Shown here in pieces: positions 24,039 through 31,683 of a stretch of 38,027 nt of DNA; position 1 is the stretch's first letter, and the number at the start of each line of letters is the position of its first letter. The stretch covers positions 1-38,027 of the forward strand of contig CAYNOS010000024.1 in the NCBI GenBank assembly GCA_964398985.1, written 5' to 3'. A program made the position numbers and the translations under genes. A model generated the notes under the pieces. The model saw nothing but the letters and a program-made list of their open reading frames with translations, was not told where the DNA came from and did not search any database. The stretch comes from CAYMRL01 sp964398985 (lineage in GTDB: Bacteria > Deinococcota > Deinococci > Deinococcales > Trueperaceae).

Positions 24039-25105
24039 GGTGCCAACTCACTGAACTCGGCTTCCGGTGCCGCCGGCCAGACCGTCACCGGCTCCCCCAG
24101 CGCGGCCGGCAGCGGGGCGGGGCCGGGCCGACCGGCAACGGCGGCCAGGACGTCCGACACGACGGCGCTGGCGGTAGGGGCGCCGCCGGCGCCGAGTCCG
24201 CGCATGAGCACCTCCTGGCACATCGCGCCCCGCAGCAGCAGGGCGTTGACGGCTCCTCGCGCGACTAGCGGATGTGATCCCGGCAGGGAGACAGCTCGCA
24301 CCTTCGCGCCCCAACCGGAGCCGGGCGTCCAGCCGATGCTGCCGACCAAGCGCACGGCGCGTCCGTCGGCGGCTGCCGCGCGCACCGCCGCCGGGTCGAG
24401 TCGATCTATGCCGCTGGTGTCGGCGAGGAGATCCGGCCAGCTCGCATCGCCGTCGAAGGCCAGCCGCTGCAGCAACACCAGCTTGTGGGCGCTGTCGATG
24501 CCGCTGACGTCGAGGCGCGGGTCGGCCTCGGCGAAGCCGAGTCGTTGCGCCTCCGACAACGCCTCCGAGTAATCGCGGCCGGTCTCCATCGCGGCCAGGA
24601 TCACGTTGCAGGTCCCGTTCAGCACCGCGTGTAGCTCGATCGGCGCGGCGCCCCGCAAGCCCCCGCTGAGTGCTCCGACGACCGGCACGCCGGCCATCAC
24701 GGCCGCCTCGAAGCGCAGTCGGCCGCTCTCCAGATAGGGGGCGAACTCAGACCACCTCTCGGCCAGCGCGGCCTTGTTGGCGCTCACCACAGCCTGGCCC
24801 CTGGCCAACGCTGCCAGAGCGAGGTCGGCCGCCTCGCCGGTGCCGCCTGCCACCTCGACGACGACATCGGCCTCGGCGAGGAACGCAGGCTGGGTGGTGA
24901 CGATCCGCTCGGCGTCCGGGAACGACCGCGGCCGGTGGGCGTTGCGGACCAGGACGCCTGTGATCGTCAAGTCGGGCCGTTGCGCGAGAGCCTGCACCAC
25001 CGCCGAGCCGACGGTGCCACCGCCGATCAGCCCGATCCGGCGCGGGCCGGGATGCGAGGCGGCGTCGGGGCCGGCGAGCGGTGAGGCGTGTCCCCAGGCG
25101 CGCAT
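24035..25105 (-). CDS. hom: Homoserine dehydrogenase (short form, no ACT domain)
   Basis: This enzyme reduces aspartate semialdehyde to homoserine with NAD(P)H. 356 residues: a Rossmann domain with GLIGGGTVGSAV (about 25-36), VVSANKAAL with the catalytic Lys, LNGTCNVILAAME, and the substrate-binding DVSGIDSAHKLVLL. The regulatory ACT domain of longer enzymes is absent, so threonine feedback may be weak or act elsewhere. Its first 18 residues are a flexible extension. I start at ATG 25105 because a -10 (TAGAGT) stands 7 bases before it; the open frame extends to 25300, across the ychF leader and start. First gene of hom-thrC. Confidence 0.94.
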   Translation of the reverse strand: MRAWGHASPLAGPDAASHPGPRRIGLIGGGTVGSAVVQALAQRPDLTITGVLVRNAHRPRSFPDAERIVTTQPAFLAEADVVVEVAGGTGEAADLALAALARGQAVVSANKAALAERWSEFAPYLESGRLRFEAAVMAGVPVVGALSGGLRGAAPIELHAVLNGTCNVILAAMETGRDYSEALSEAQRLGFAEADPRLDVSGIDSAHKLVLLQRLAFDGDASWPDLLADTSGIDRLDPAAVRAAAADGRAVRLVGSIGWTPGSGWGAKVRAVSLPGSHPLVARGAVNALLLRGAMCQEVLMRGLGAGGAPTASAVVSDVLAAVAGRPGPAPLPAALGEPVTVWPAAPEAEFSELAP

Positions 25106-25112
25106 GCGCGGC

Positions 25113-25118
25113 ACTCTA
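25113..25118 (-). promoter_or_regulatory. -10 element of hom-thrC, leaderless type
   Basis: On the minus strand TAGAGT ends 7 bases before ATG 25105 with no ribosome-binding site between. The -35 is not convincing. Confidence 0.5.
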
Positions 25119-25165
25119 TCACGGGCTTTCGGCGTCCTGGACCGCTGCCGTGGCCGGCTCCCGGG

Positions 25166-25174
25166 TGTTAGCAT
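25166..25174 (+). promoter_or_regulatory. Extended -10 of ychF
   Basis: TGTTAGCAT is an extended -10, TGn plus TAGCAT. Transcription near 25181 would leave a leader of about 30 bases carrying GGGAG (25203-25207), so this gene, unlike its divergent neighbour, has a normal leader. Confidence 0.5.
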
Positions 25175-25211
25175 GCCTCTTTGCAGGCGCCACGGCGCCG
25201 CAGGGAGCGAC

Positions 25212-26297
25212 ATGCTAGCCATTGGAATCGTAGGCCTGCCGAACGTCGGCAAGAGCACTCTGTTCAACGCGATCACGCGCGCCGGCGTCGAGGCGGCCAA
25301 CTACCCGTTCGCGACGATCGACCGTAACATCGGCGTGGTGGCCGTCCCCGACGAGCGGCTCGTGCGGCTGCGCAAGCTGTACGACAAGCCGGGGCGCCTG
25401 GCACCCGTGCTGCCGACCACCGTCGAGTTCGTCGACATCGCGGGCCTCGTGCGGGGCGCGCACAAGGGCGAAGGGCTCGGCAACCAGTTCCTCTCGCACG
25501 TGCGCGAGGTCGCCGCCATCGCCCATGTGGTGCGCTGCTTCGAGGACGACAACGTCGTGCACGTGTCCGGCAAGGTCGATCCGGCGTCCGACATCGAGAC
25601 GATCGAGACCGAGCTGATCCTCGCCGACCTGGCGCAGCTCGAGAAGCGCATGGAGCGACTGCGCCGCAGCGCCAAAGGCAACGCCGAGGACGCCGAGCTG
25701 GTGGCGGCCGCCGAGCCGCTGTTGGCCGCGCTGGCTAACGGCGTCGCGGCGCGACGCTTGGGGCTGGCGGTGCCGCCGGAGCTCGGCCTGCTCAGCGCCA
25801 AACCCGTGATCTACGTCTGCAACGTCGGCGAGGCCGACGTGATCGGCGGCAACCAGCACGTCAGGGCCGTCGCAGACGTGGCGGCTGCCGAGGGCGCCGA
25901 CGTGGTGATCATCTCGGCGCGCATCGAGGAGGAGCTGGCGCAGCTCGATCCGGCCGACGCCAGCGCTTTCCTCGCCGACATGGGACTCAGCGAGCCCGGC
26001 CTCGACCGCTTGATCCGCACCGGCTACCACACGCTCGGCCTGATCACGTTCTTCACCGCCGGCGAGAAGGAGGTCAGGGCGTGGACGGTCAAGCGCGGGG
26101 CGAAGGCTCCGGAGGCGGCCGGCGAGATCCACTCCGACTTCGAGCGCGGCTTCATCCGTGCCGAGGTGATCGGCGTCGACGAGCTCGTGGCTGCCGGCAG
26201 CATCGCCAACGCCCGCGCCCGCGGCAAGCTGCGGCTCGAGGGCAAGGAGTACGTGGTCCAAGACGGCGACGTGATCCATTTCCTGTTCAACGTGTAG
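25212..26297 (+). CDS. ychF: Redox/stress-linked ATPase YchF (OLA1 family)
   Basis: YchF is a ribosome-associated Obg-like P-loop protein that prefers ATP over GTP; 361 residues, normal. G1 is GLPNVGKST, G3 is DIAGLV, and the G4 position, normally NKxD, reads NVGE, the NxxE form responsible for ATP use. A coiled-coil insert follows the G3 region, and the C-terminal TGS domain ends GDVIHFLFNV, as is usual. ATG 25212 gives the canonical MLAIGIVGLPNVGKS and follows GGGAG; the longer open frame upstream is not coding. Confidence 0.97.
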   Translation: MLAIGIVGLPNVGKSTLFNAITRAGVEAANYPFATIDRNIGVVAVPDERLVRLRKLYDKPGRLAPVLPTTVEFVDIAGLVRGAHKGEGLGNQFLSHVREVAAIAHVVRCFEDDNVVHVSGKVDPASDIETIETELILADLAQLEKRMERLRRSAKGNAEDAELVAAAEPLLAALANGVAARRLGLAVPPELGLLSAKPVIYVCNVGEADVIGGNQHVRAVADVAAAEGADVVIISARIEEELAQLDPADASAFLADMGLSEPGLDRLIRTGYHTLGLITFFTAGEKEVRAWTVKRGAKAPEAAGEIHSDFERGFIRAEVIGVDELVAAGSIANARARGKLRLEGKEYVVQDGDVIHFLFNV

Positions 26298-26379
26298 AGC
26301 CCCGGGCCCTGGCAGCCGCTGAGACCCGTCGGTCCTGGCCTAGGTAAGCCAGCGCCGGGACCCTTCTGGTGGCGAGCAG

Positions 26380-26401
26380 TATCCTCGATGTCGAGGAGGG
26401 G
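26380..26401 (+). promoter_or_regulatory. -10 and ribosome-binding site setting the CRP-family start
   Basis: TATCCT (26380-26385) is followed by AGGAGGGG (26394-26401), six bases before GTG 26408. If transcription begins near 26392, the upstream GTG 26369 is not in the mRNA. The -35 is unclear. Confidence 0.5.
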
Positions 26402-26407
26402 TCCATC

Positions 26408-27031
26408 GTGAGCGCGGGCGGCACCGCCACGCACAGCAGCGAGCGCCGCGAGTTCGCGGCCGGGGAGAACGTTCTTTCTCCCGGCAAGGCGGGCAGGTTG
26501 TACCGGGTCGAAAGCGGTCTGGTGCGGCTCTACACCGTCGACCCCGACGATTCGAACGACACCCTGCGGAGCGTCACGCTGCGGTACGTGAAGCCCCGCG
26601 GCTACTTCGGCGAGGAGTGCCTGACCGGCGCGCCTCGCTGGTACTTCGCCGAGTCCGTCACCCCCAGCATGGTGAGCGTTCTCGACCCCGAGAGCCTCGA
26701 GGAGTCGGAACAAAGCGAGTTGACGCGGTCGTTGGCGGCGTCTCTCGACGCCATCGGCCGTTCCCTGCGGCGTTTGGCTCGCAAGCCGCTGCGCGCGCGC
26801 GTAGCGGCCGAGATCCTGGAGCTGTCCGACAGCGAACTGGCCAGCCGGGGCGAGGACGGCGCCGCCGTCGTCTGGATGACGCACGACGACCTGGCGAACG
26901 CCGTCGGCTCGGTGCGCGAGACCGTCACCAAGGTGGTCGGCGACCTCGTCAGGCTCGGCGCGGTCCGCGCCGGCTACGGCAAGATCATCGTTCGTGACGG
27001 GCGCATGCTGCGCGAGGTCGCCGGCGAGTGA
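26408..27031 (+). CDS. CRP/FNR-family transcription regulator
   Basis: This 207-residue regulator has an N-terminal cyclic-nucleotide-binding-like beta-roll (EFAAGENVLSPGKAGRLYRVESGLVRLYTVD...GYFGEECLTG) and a C-terminal winged helix-turn-helix (MTHDDLANAVGSVRETVTKVVGDLVRLG). The roll lacks the usual RxS phosphate-cassette motif of cAMP receptors; ARVAAEIL forms the dimer helix. It resembles the effector-independent stress regulators of Thermus (SdrP-like), but I do not assign that name. GTG 26408 is chosen over GTG 26369 from the AGGAGGGG before it. It is monocistronic and converges on bamA with 13 bases. Confidence 0.85.
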   Translation: MSAGGTATHSSERREFAAGENVLSPGKAGRLYRVESGLVRLYTVDPDDSNDTLRSVTLRYVKPRGYFGEECLTGAPRWYFAESVTPSMVSVLDPESLEESEQSELTRSLAASLDAIGRSLRRLARKPLRARVAAEILELSDSELASRGEDGAAVVWMTHDDLANAVGSVRETVTKVVGDLVRLGAVRAGYGKIIVRDGRMLREVAGE

Positions 27032-27044
27032 CCGGCTGCGCTGC

Positions 27045-29690
27045 CTAGTAGACCGGACCCAGTCGCACGCTGAAGACGCCGCTGCGGTTGCGCTCGCTGA
27101 TTCCGTAGTCGAGCCGGATCGCCGGCAACACCACGCCGCCGAAGCCGAGGTTCACTTGCACTCCGATGCCGGCGCCGGCGAACAGCGGCGCGCGGTACTC
27201 GTCGAAGCCCGGGACGCTCGATGCCCAACCGAGGTCGGCGAACACGATGCCGACGACGGTCTCGGTGGCCACCGTCGACAGCTCGAAGTCGTAGCGGTAC
27301 TCGAGCGAGCCGATCGCGTAGCTGCGAGAGAGATTGAAGTCGTTGCGCTGGTAGCCGCGGATCTGGCTGGCGACGTCGCTGGTGCGGCCGACCAGGAAGC
27401 GCTTGGACGCCGGATACAACCCGCCGAACTGGTGCCCCCCGTCGAGCTTCACGGCGAACACGTGGTTCTCGTCCTCGATCTCGGCCGGCATCAGGTCGGC
27501 GAGCTTGACGTAGGCGCGCACTCCGAAAGTCACCTGCTCGTACACGTAGGTGCGGCGGTCGGTCGTCACCGGGTCGAGGAAGTCGTTGCCGAAGCCGACC
27601 CCCACGGTCCCGTAAGCCGCCAGCCCTTCGGTCGGGAAGTCCGGGCTGTCGCGACCGTCGTAGCCGACGCGCACGTTGAGGAACGCCGAGAGGCCGCTGG
27701 TCGGCAGGAACGAGAGCGCTTCGCTCTCCGGCAGGAAGCAGTCGTCCGGGTTGGCCACGTTGCCGCCCTCGAACTCGCAGGCGACCTTGGGCGGCTCCAG
27801 CATGTGCCTACTGTGGACCGCGTTGAGGGCCACCGTTGCCGCGGTGTCGGGCGCGATGGGCCGGCCGACCGTCACCCCGAAACCGCTCGAGCGCGTCGTG
27901 TACTCACCTACGCGGACGTAGTTGTCCTCGAGATCGGGCGTGCCCGGGTAGAGCGTGGTCGTCTGGCCGTTGGCCGTCAGCGGGGTGTTATTGGCGACCA
28001 CGCTGAACAGCGACGCGCTGATCGACGTCGGCACCTCCTGGAAATCGCCGGCGGCGATGTACAGCCACGGGATGTCGTAGGAGAGCCGCCCCCCGAACAT
28101 CACGCCGATGTCGGTACTGAGCACGTTGACCTCGGCGCTGACGCTGTGAGCCAGGCCGAGGAAGTTCTTCTCGGAGTAGCTGAGCGCTGCCGAGATGCCC
28201 GAGTCGGTGGCGTACTGGGCCGAGGGCCTGAAGACCCCGGTGCTGCGCTTCCTCACGATCACGCTCACCAGCGCCTCGCCGACCGCGTCGGTGGGGTCGA
28301 GCTGGTAGCTGACGACGTCCAGCACCCCGAGCCTGGCTACGTCGAGGAGCCCGGCCACCAGGTCCTGGTCGTTGAGCACCTCGCCGACGGGCGGCAGGTA
28401 GCGCACCACCACGTGGTCCTGAGTGGATCCGCTTTCGCCGTCGTAGACGACGCGGTAGCCGGCGACACGCAGTTCGGTCACCCGCTGGATGTAGGTGCCA
28501 TCGTCGTAGCTGAAGTCGGGCGTCGTCAGGACGCGGTATCCCGCTTCCTGATACGCCCTGACGATCTGGTTGAAGTCTTCCTGAGCGACGACCGAAGTGA
28601 ACGTGTCGCCCACCTCGAGGTTGAGCACCTCCAGCAGCTCGGCATCGGACAGCACCGTGTTGCCTTCGAAACGCACCGCGCTCACCGGTCCGGCCGACTC
28701 AGGGGCCCCCACCCGGAACGTCACCCGCACGCCGCCGGTGGCCGACATCTCCGCTTGCAGCTGGATGTCGGAGCTGCGTCCCCGCGCCAGCCTCTTCACG
28801 TCGGCCAGCAGGAGGTCGTAGTCGAAGAGGTCGCCGGGTTTCAGCGTCAACCGCCCAGGATCGACGCCGAGCGCGGTGGTGTCGATGGAGGCGATCGTCA
28901 GCTCCCTGATCCGGACATCGAGCACGCCGTTGACCAGCTGGGTGGCGGCGGCGTCGACGCCGCTGCCGCGGTAACCGCGGCGCATGTACTCGAGGCCGAC
29001 CGCCTGCACCGTCTGCCGGTAGAGCTGCGGGTCGAACGCGTCCGCCTCCCGGATCCCGCGGAACAGCGCGTCGAGTTCGGAGTCGGTCATCACGGTGTTG
29101 CCCGAGTAGACGACGCGATCGACCACGGCTGACTCGTCGACGCTGTAGATGAGCCGGATCGGGATGTTGCGGGAGTCCTCGGCAAGATCGGGAGCGATCT
29201 CGGTGAACAGGTCGATGCCCACGTCGAAGGGGTAACCCGCCTGGCGGTACGCCTGGCGCAGCGTCGCGACGCCCTCTGAGGCACGGATGGTGTTGTACAC
29301 GCGTCCGGGCTCGAGCAGATGGGCGGACGCCAGGGTGGCGAGCAGCGCCGCCTGGTCGAGGTCGGTGACTCCTTCGAGTTCGACCTCCCCGATCCGCGGG
29401 TTCTCGCTGACCCTGATCACCAGGGCCGCGCCACCGGTCTGCGGCTGCAGGGCGAGGCTGACACTTTCGAAGGTGCCGAGGCTGTAGATGCGGCTCCGCT
29501 CGGCTTCGAGGTCGAGGCCTTCGAGCGGCGTGCCGACCCGTGACGTGATGATCGTGCGGACGATGTCGGCGTAAGTGGTCGTGCCTTCGACCCTCACTTC
29601 GACGACGCGTCCGGTGACGCTTGGCTGGCCGAGGGCGGATCCGAGTAGCGACAGCACAGCGAGCGCCAGGACGACGTAGAAGCGGGGCAT
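27045..29690 (-). CDS. bamA: BamA/Omp85-family outer-membrane assembly protein
   Basis: BamA inserts beta-barrel proteins into the outer membrane. 881 residues: signal peptide 1-21 (ending SALG, then QPSVTG), five or six POTRA-like repeats over about 25-480, then a 16-strand barrel. POTRA signatures recur as G-N/T-T...L......G; the clearest are RVVYSGNTVMTDSEL and AVRFEGNTVLSDAEL. The lid-loop motif (V/I)RGY is seen as QIRGYQRN. The protein ends in VRLGPVY, a C-terminal aromatic as in assembled barrels. A pair of Cys 13 apart in a presumed surface loop (VACEFEGG...DDCF) could form a disulfide. ATG 29690 follows a -10 by 6 bases. BamA is recognised with confidence; TamA-like alternatives are less likely. 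Confidence 0.88.
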   Translation of the reverse strand: MPRFYVVLALAVLSLLGSALGQPSVTGRVVEVRVEGTTTYADIVRTIITSRVGTPLEGLDLEAERSRIYSLGTFESVSLALQPQTGGAALVIRVSENPRIGEVELEGVTDLDQAALLATLASAHLLEPGRVYNTIRASEGVATLRQAYRQAGYPFDVGIDLFTEIAPDLAEDSRNIPIRLIYSVDESAVVDRVVYSGNTVMTDSELDALFRGIREADAFDPQLYRQTVQAVGLEYMRRGYRGSGVDAAATQLVNGVLDVRIRELTIASIDTTALGVDPGRLTLKPGDLFDYDLLLADVKRLARGRSSDIQLQAEMSATGGVRVTFRVGAPESAGPVSAVRFEGNTVLSDAELLEVLNLEVGDTFTSVVAQEDFNQIVRAYQEAGYRVLTTPDFSYDDGTYIQRVTELRVAGYRVVYDGESGSTQDHVVVRYLPPVGEVLNDQDLVAGLLDVARLGVLDVVSYQLDPTDAVGEALVSVIVRKRSTGVFRPSAQYATDSGISAALSYSEKNFLGLAHSVSAEVNVLSTDIGVMFGGRLSYDIPWLYIAAGDFQEVPTSISASLFSVVANNTPLTANGQTTTLYPGTPDLEDNYVRVGEYTTRSSGFGVTVGRPIAPDTAATVALNAVHSRHMLEPPKVACEFEGGNVANPDDCFLPESEALSFLPTSGLSAFLNVRVGYDGRDSPDFPTEGLAAYGTVGVGFGNDFLDPVTTDRRTYVYEQVTFGVRAYVKLADLMPAEIEDENHVFAVKLDGGHQFGGLYPASKRFLVGRTSDVASQIRGYQRNDFNLSRSYAIGSLEYRYDFELSTVATETVVGIVFADLGWASSVPGFDEYRAPLFAGAGIGVQVNLGFGGVVLPAIRLDYGISERNRSGVFSVRLGPVY

Positions 29691-29696
29691 GCCGGC

Positions 29697-29702
29697 AGTT
29701 TA
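29697..29702 (-). promoter_or_regulatory. -10 element of bamA, leaderless type
   Basis: TAAACT on the minus strand ends 6 bases before ATG 29690 without a Shine-Dalgarno sequence. The divergent punA -10 lies 37 bases away. Confidence 0.5.
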
Positions 29703-29739
29703 CCTATGTCTATGTGAGAGCGAGACGAGGTGACCGGAG

Positions 29740-29745
29740 TAGAAT
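29740..29745 (+). promoter_or_regulatory. -10 element of punA, leaderless type
   Basis: TAGAAT, identical to those of uvrB and the methyltransferase gene, ends 6 bases before GTG 29752. No clear -35. Confidence 0.55.
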
Positions 29746-29751
29746 CGCGAG

Positions 29752-30582
29752 GTGATCGACGCACCAGGAGCGTCTCCCTCCAACCTGACCGCGGCAACCG
29801 CCGTGCTCCGTTCGACCTTGAGAGCGCAACCTCCCGAGGTCGCGCTGATCCTCGGCTCCGGGCTTGGTGGTCTGGCCGAGGAGATCGAGGGCGTGAGGGT
29901 GCCGTACTCACAGGTTCCCGGCATGGGGCTCTCGTCGGCTCCCGGCCACGCCGGCCAGTTCGTCATCGGCGCGCTCGGCGGCCGCGAGGTGGTGGCCATG
30001 CAGGGCCGGCTCCACCCATACGAGGGCTTCACTGCCGCCGAGTGCGCCTTCCCGGTCGCGCTGATGCACTCCTTGGGGGCCCGGTCGCTGGTGGCGACCA
30101 ACGCCTGCGGAGGGCTGGACCCGGCCTTCCGGGCCGGCGAGCTGATGCTCATGCTGGACATGATCAACCACACCGGCCAGAACCCGCTCACCGGCCCCAA
30201 TCAGCCGGGACGCGAGCGCTTCCCGGTGATGTACGACTGCTTCGACCCGGCGTACCTGGGGCTTGCCAGGAGCGCAGCGCGGCGGCTCGATATCAGGCTC
30301 AACGAAGGCGTCTACCTCGCCATCGCCGGCCCCTCGTACAGCACCCGCGCCGAGACGCGGGCGTTCAGGGCCTGGGGCGCTGACGCCGTCGGGATGTCGA
30401 CGGTGTTCGAGGTCATCAAGGCGCGCCATCTCGGCATGCGTGTGCTGGGCATCTCGGTGGTCACCGACATGGCTCTGCCCGACTCCGGCGAGCACACGAC
30501 CGGCGATGAGGTGGTGGCCGTGGCCAACAGGGTGGGCGGCACGTTGTCGGCGCTCATCCGGGCCGTGCTCGCCGAGCTGTGA
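29752..30582 (+). CDS. punA: Trimeric-type purine nucleoside phosphorylase, possibly adenosine-preferring
   Basis: This enzyme cleaves purine nucleosides with phosphate to base and (deoxy)ribose-1-phosphate. 276 residues of the PNP/MTAP family-2 fold: LILGSGLGGL phosphate loop, SAPGHAGQFVIG, QGRLHPYEG, TNACGGLD, GPSYSTRAETR with the base-binding Glu201, and GMSTVFEV. Two positions are unusual. The Asn that reads the purine 6-oxo group (Asn243 in human PNP, SLITN) is Asp239 here (SVVTD), which suggests acceptance of 6-amino purines. The usual Pro of GMSTVPEV is Phe219. GTG 29752 sits 6 bases after a -10. divIVA follows 74 bases later, with its own -10. Confidence 0.93.
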   Translation: MIDAPGASPSNLTAATAVLRSTLRAQPPEVALILGSGLGGLAEEIEGVRVPYSQVPGMGLSSAPGHAGQFVIGALGGREVVAMQGRLHPYEGFTAAECAFPVALMHSLGARSLVATNACGGLDPAFRAGELMLMLDMINHTGQNPLTGPNQPGRERFPVMYDCFDPAYLGLARSAARRLDIRLNEGVYLAIAGPSYSTRAETRAFRAWGADAVGMSTVFEVIKARHLGMRVLGISVVTDMALPDSGEHTTGDEVVAVANRVGGTLSALIRAVLAEL

Positions 30583-30642
30583 GCGACCACCGTGAGCAGT
30601 AGCGTCACGTGCCCAGTGGCACTGCACGGCCGCCGGAACGTG

Positions 30643-30648
30643 GATAAT
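30643..30648 (+). promoter_or_regulatory. -10 element of divIVA, near leaderless
   Basis: GATAAT ends 8 bases before ATG 30657 with no ribosome-binding site between. Weak evidence for a -35. Confidence 0.4.
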
Positions 30649-30656
30649 GATGAGCC

Positions 30657-31208
30657 ATGCGCCTGAGCCCACTCGACATCGAGCATATGGAGTTCCCTCG
30701 TGGCGCCGGAGGCTATCAGCGCCGGCACGTCAGGGACTTCCTCGAGCGCGTTGCCTCGGAGGTCGAGGACCTGCTTCACGAGATGCAGAAGATGCAGACG
30801 GAGCTCGACGTCGCCAGGGCGCGGATCGGCGAGCTGCAGACCGCTGAGGCCGAGCTCCAGCGCGCGGTGCTGGCCGCCGAGAGGATCGGCAACGAGATCA
30901 AGGAGAGCGCCAAGCGCGAGGCCAGGTTGATTCTCGACGAGGCTGAGCAGCAGCGCGAACGGCGTGTCTCCAGCCTCGATGCCGCCGTCGAGCAGGCTCG
31001 CAGCGACCTGGAGCGCCTCGAGCGCGACCGCCACCTGTTCCGCGAGCAGTTCCGCGGCCTCTTGGCCGCCTACCAGCGTTCGCTCGACGCCACCGACCCG
31101 GGTGACAGGGCCAGGCGCGTCGCCGAAGATCGGCTGCCGGTGACCGAGAGCGTCAGCGACTTGGCGCCTGAGCCCGTCGTCGAAGGTATCGAGCCGACCG
31201 CTTCCTAG
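30657..31208 (+). CDS. divIVA: DivIVA-domain polar/division-site protein
   Basis: DivIVA proteins bind curved membrane at septa or poles and scaffold division or envelope growth. 183 residues. The N-terminal lipid-binding region is LSPLDIEHMEFPRGAGGYQRRHVRDFLERV, here split as LSPLDIEHMEFPRG then GYQRRHVRDFLERV, with the family's F and R residues. A long coiled coil follows (about 33-145), rich in Glu/Arg/Leu heptads. The acidic tail (after about 150) is probably disordered. ATG 30657 is the only reasonable start. It converges on sufU with 31 bases. Confidence 0.9.
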   Translation: MRLSPLDIEHMEFPRGAGGYQRRHVRDFLERVASEVEDLLHEMQKMQTELDVARARIGELQTAEAELQRAVLAAERIGNEIKESAKREARLILDEAEQQRERRVSSLDAAVEQARSDLERLERDRHLFREQFRGLLAAYQRSLDATDPGDRARRVAEDRLPVTESVSDLAPEPVVEGIEPTAS

Positions 31209-31239
31209 CCCCCGCGCAGGCAGTCCCGCGAGGCTCCAC

Positions 31240-31674
31240 CTAGCTCGACTTCGAGCGTTCGAGTTCGTCGAGTGCCTGCTCGAGCGTCACCCAAGCCAAC
31301 GTCGCGCACTTCACCCTGGCGTGCAGACGGCTCACGCCCTGCAACGCCAACGCCTCGCCCAGGGCGGGGTGCGCTTCGCCTCCGTGGATCATCGCGCGGA
31401 AGTGCTCGGCCAGTCGCCTGGCAGCCGGCACGTCGCGCCCGTTGACGAGGTCGGTCAGCATGCTGGCGGAGGCGCGGCTGATGGCGCAGCCGTGCCCCTC
31501 GAAGGCGGTCGTCAGCTTGCCGTCACGCTCGCTCAGGTAGAGGGTCAGCTCGTCGCCGCAACTGGGGTTGTGACCTTCTTCGGCCACGTCGTGGGGATCG
31601 AGCCGCCCGTAGTTGTGGGGACGCCGATTGTGCTCCAGGATCGAGGCCTGATAGAGGTCATCGAGAAGGCTCAT
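31240..31674 (-). CDS. sufU: Fe-S assembly zinc protein/sulfurtransferase SufU
   Basis: SufU accepts sulfur from SufS and passes it to the SUF scaffold. 144 residues, with zinc ligands at C39 and D41 (NPSCGDE), C63 (GHGCAISRAS) and C123 (RVKCATLAW). The spacer of about 60 residues between the second and third Cys is the SufU form rather than IscU. ATG 31674 begins the family motif LDDLYQASILEHNRRPHN, shown here only in part as LDDLYQASILEHN. The gene starts 9 bases after the sufS stop, so they form one operon; the SufBCD genes are not in the window. Confidence 0.96.
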   Translation of the reverse strand: MSLLDDLYQASILEHNRRPHNYGRLDPHDVAEEGHNPSCGDELTLYLSERDGKLTTAFEGHGCAISRASASMLTDLVNGRDVPAARRLAEHFRAMIHGGEAHPALGEALALQGVSRLHARVKCATLAWVTLEQALDELERSKSS

Positions 31675-31683
31675 CGGCGGCTC

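Noticed and set aside
24774..25211. 146-codon extension of YchF
   Set aside because: Lies over hom on the opposite strand; YchF starts at the canonical MLAIGIVG.
26994..29132. 712-codon plus-strand open frame opposite bamA
   Set aside because: Shadow frame of a clearly recognised Omp85 gene; rich in His/Glu/Val/Arg/Gly without domain features.
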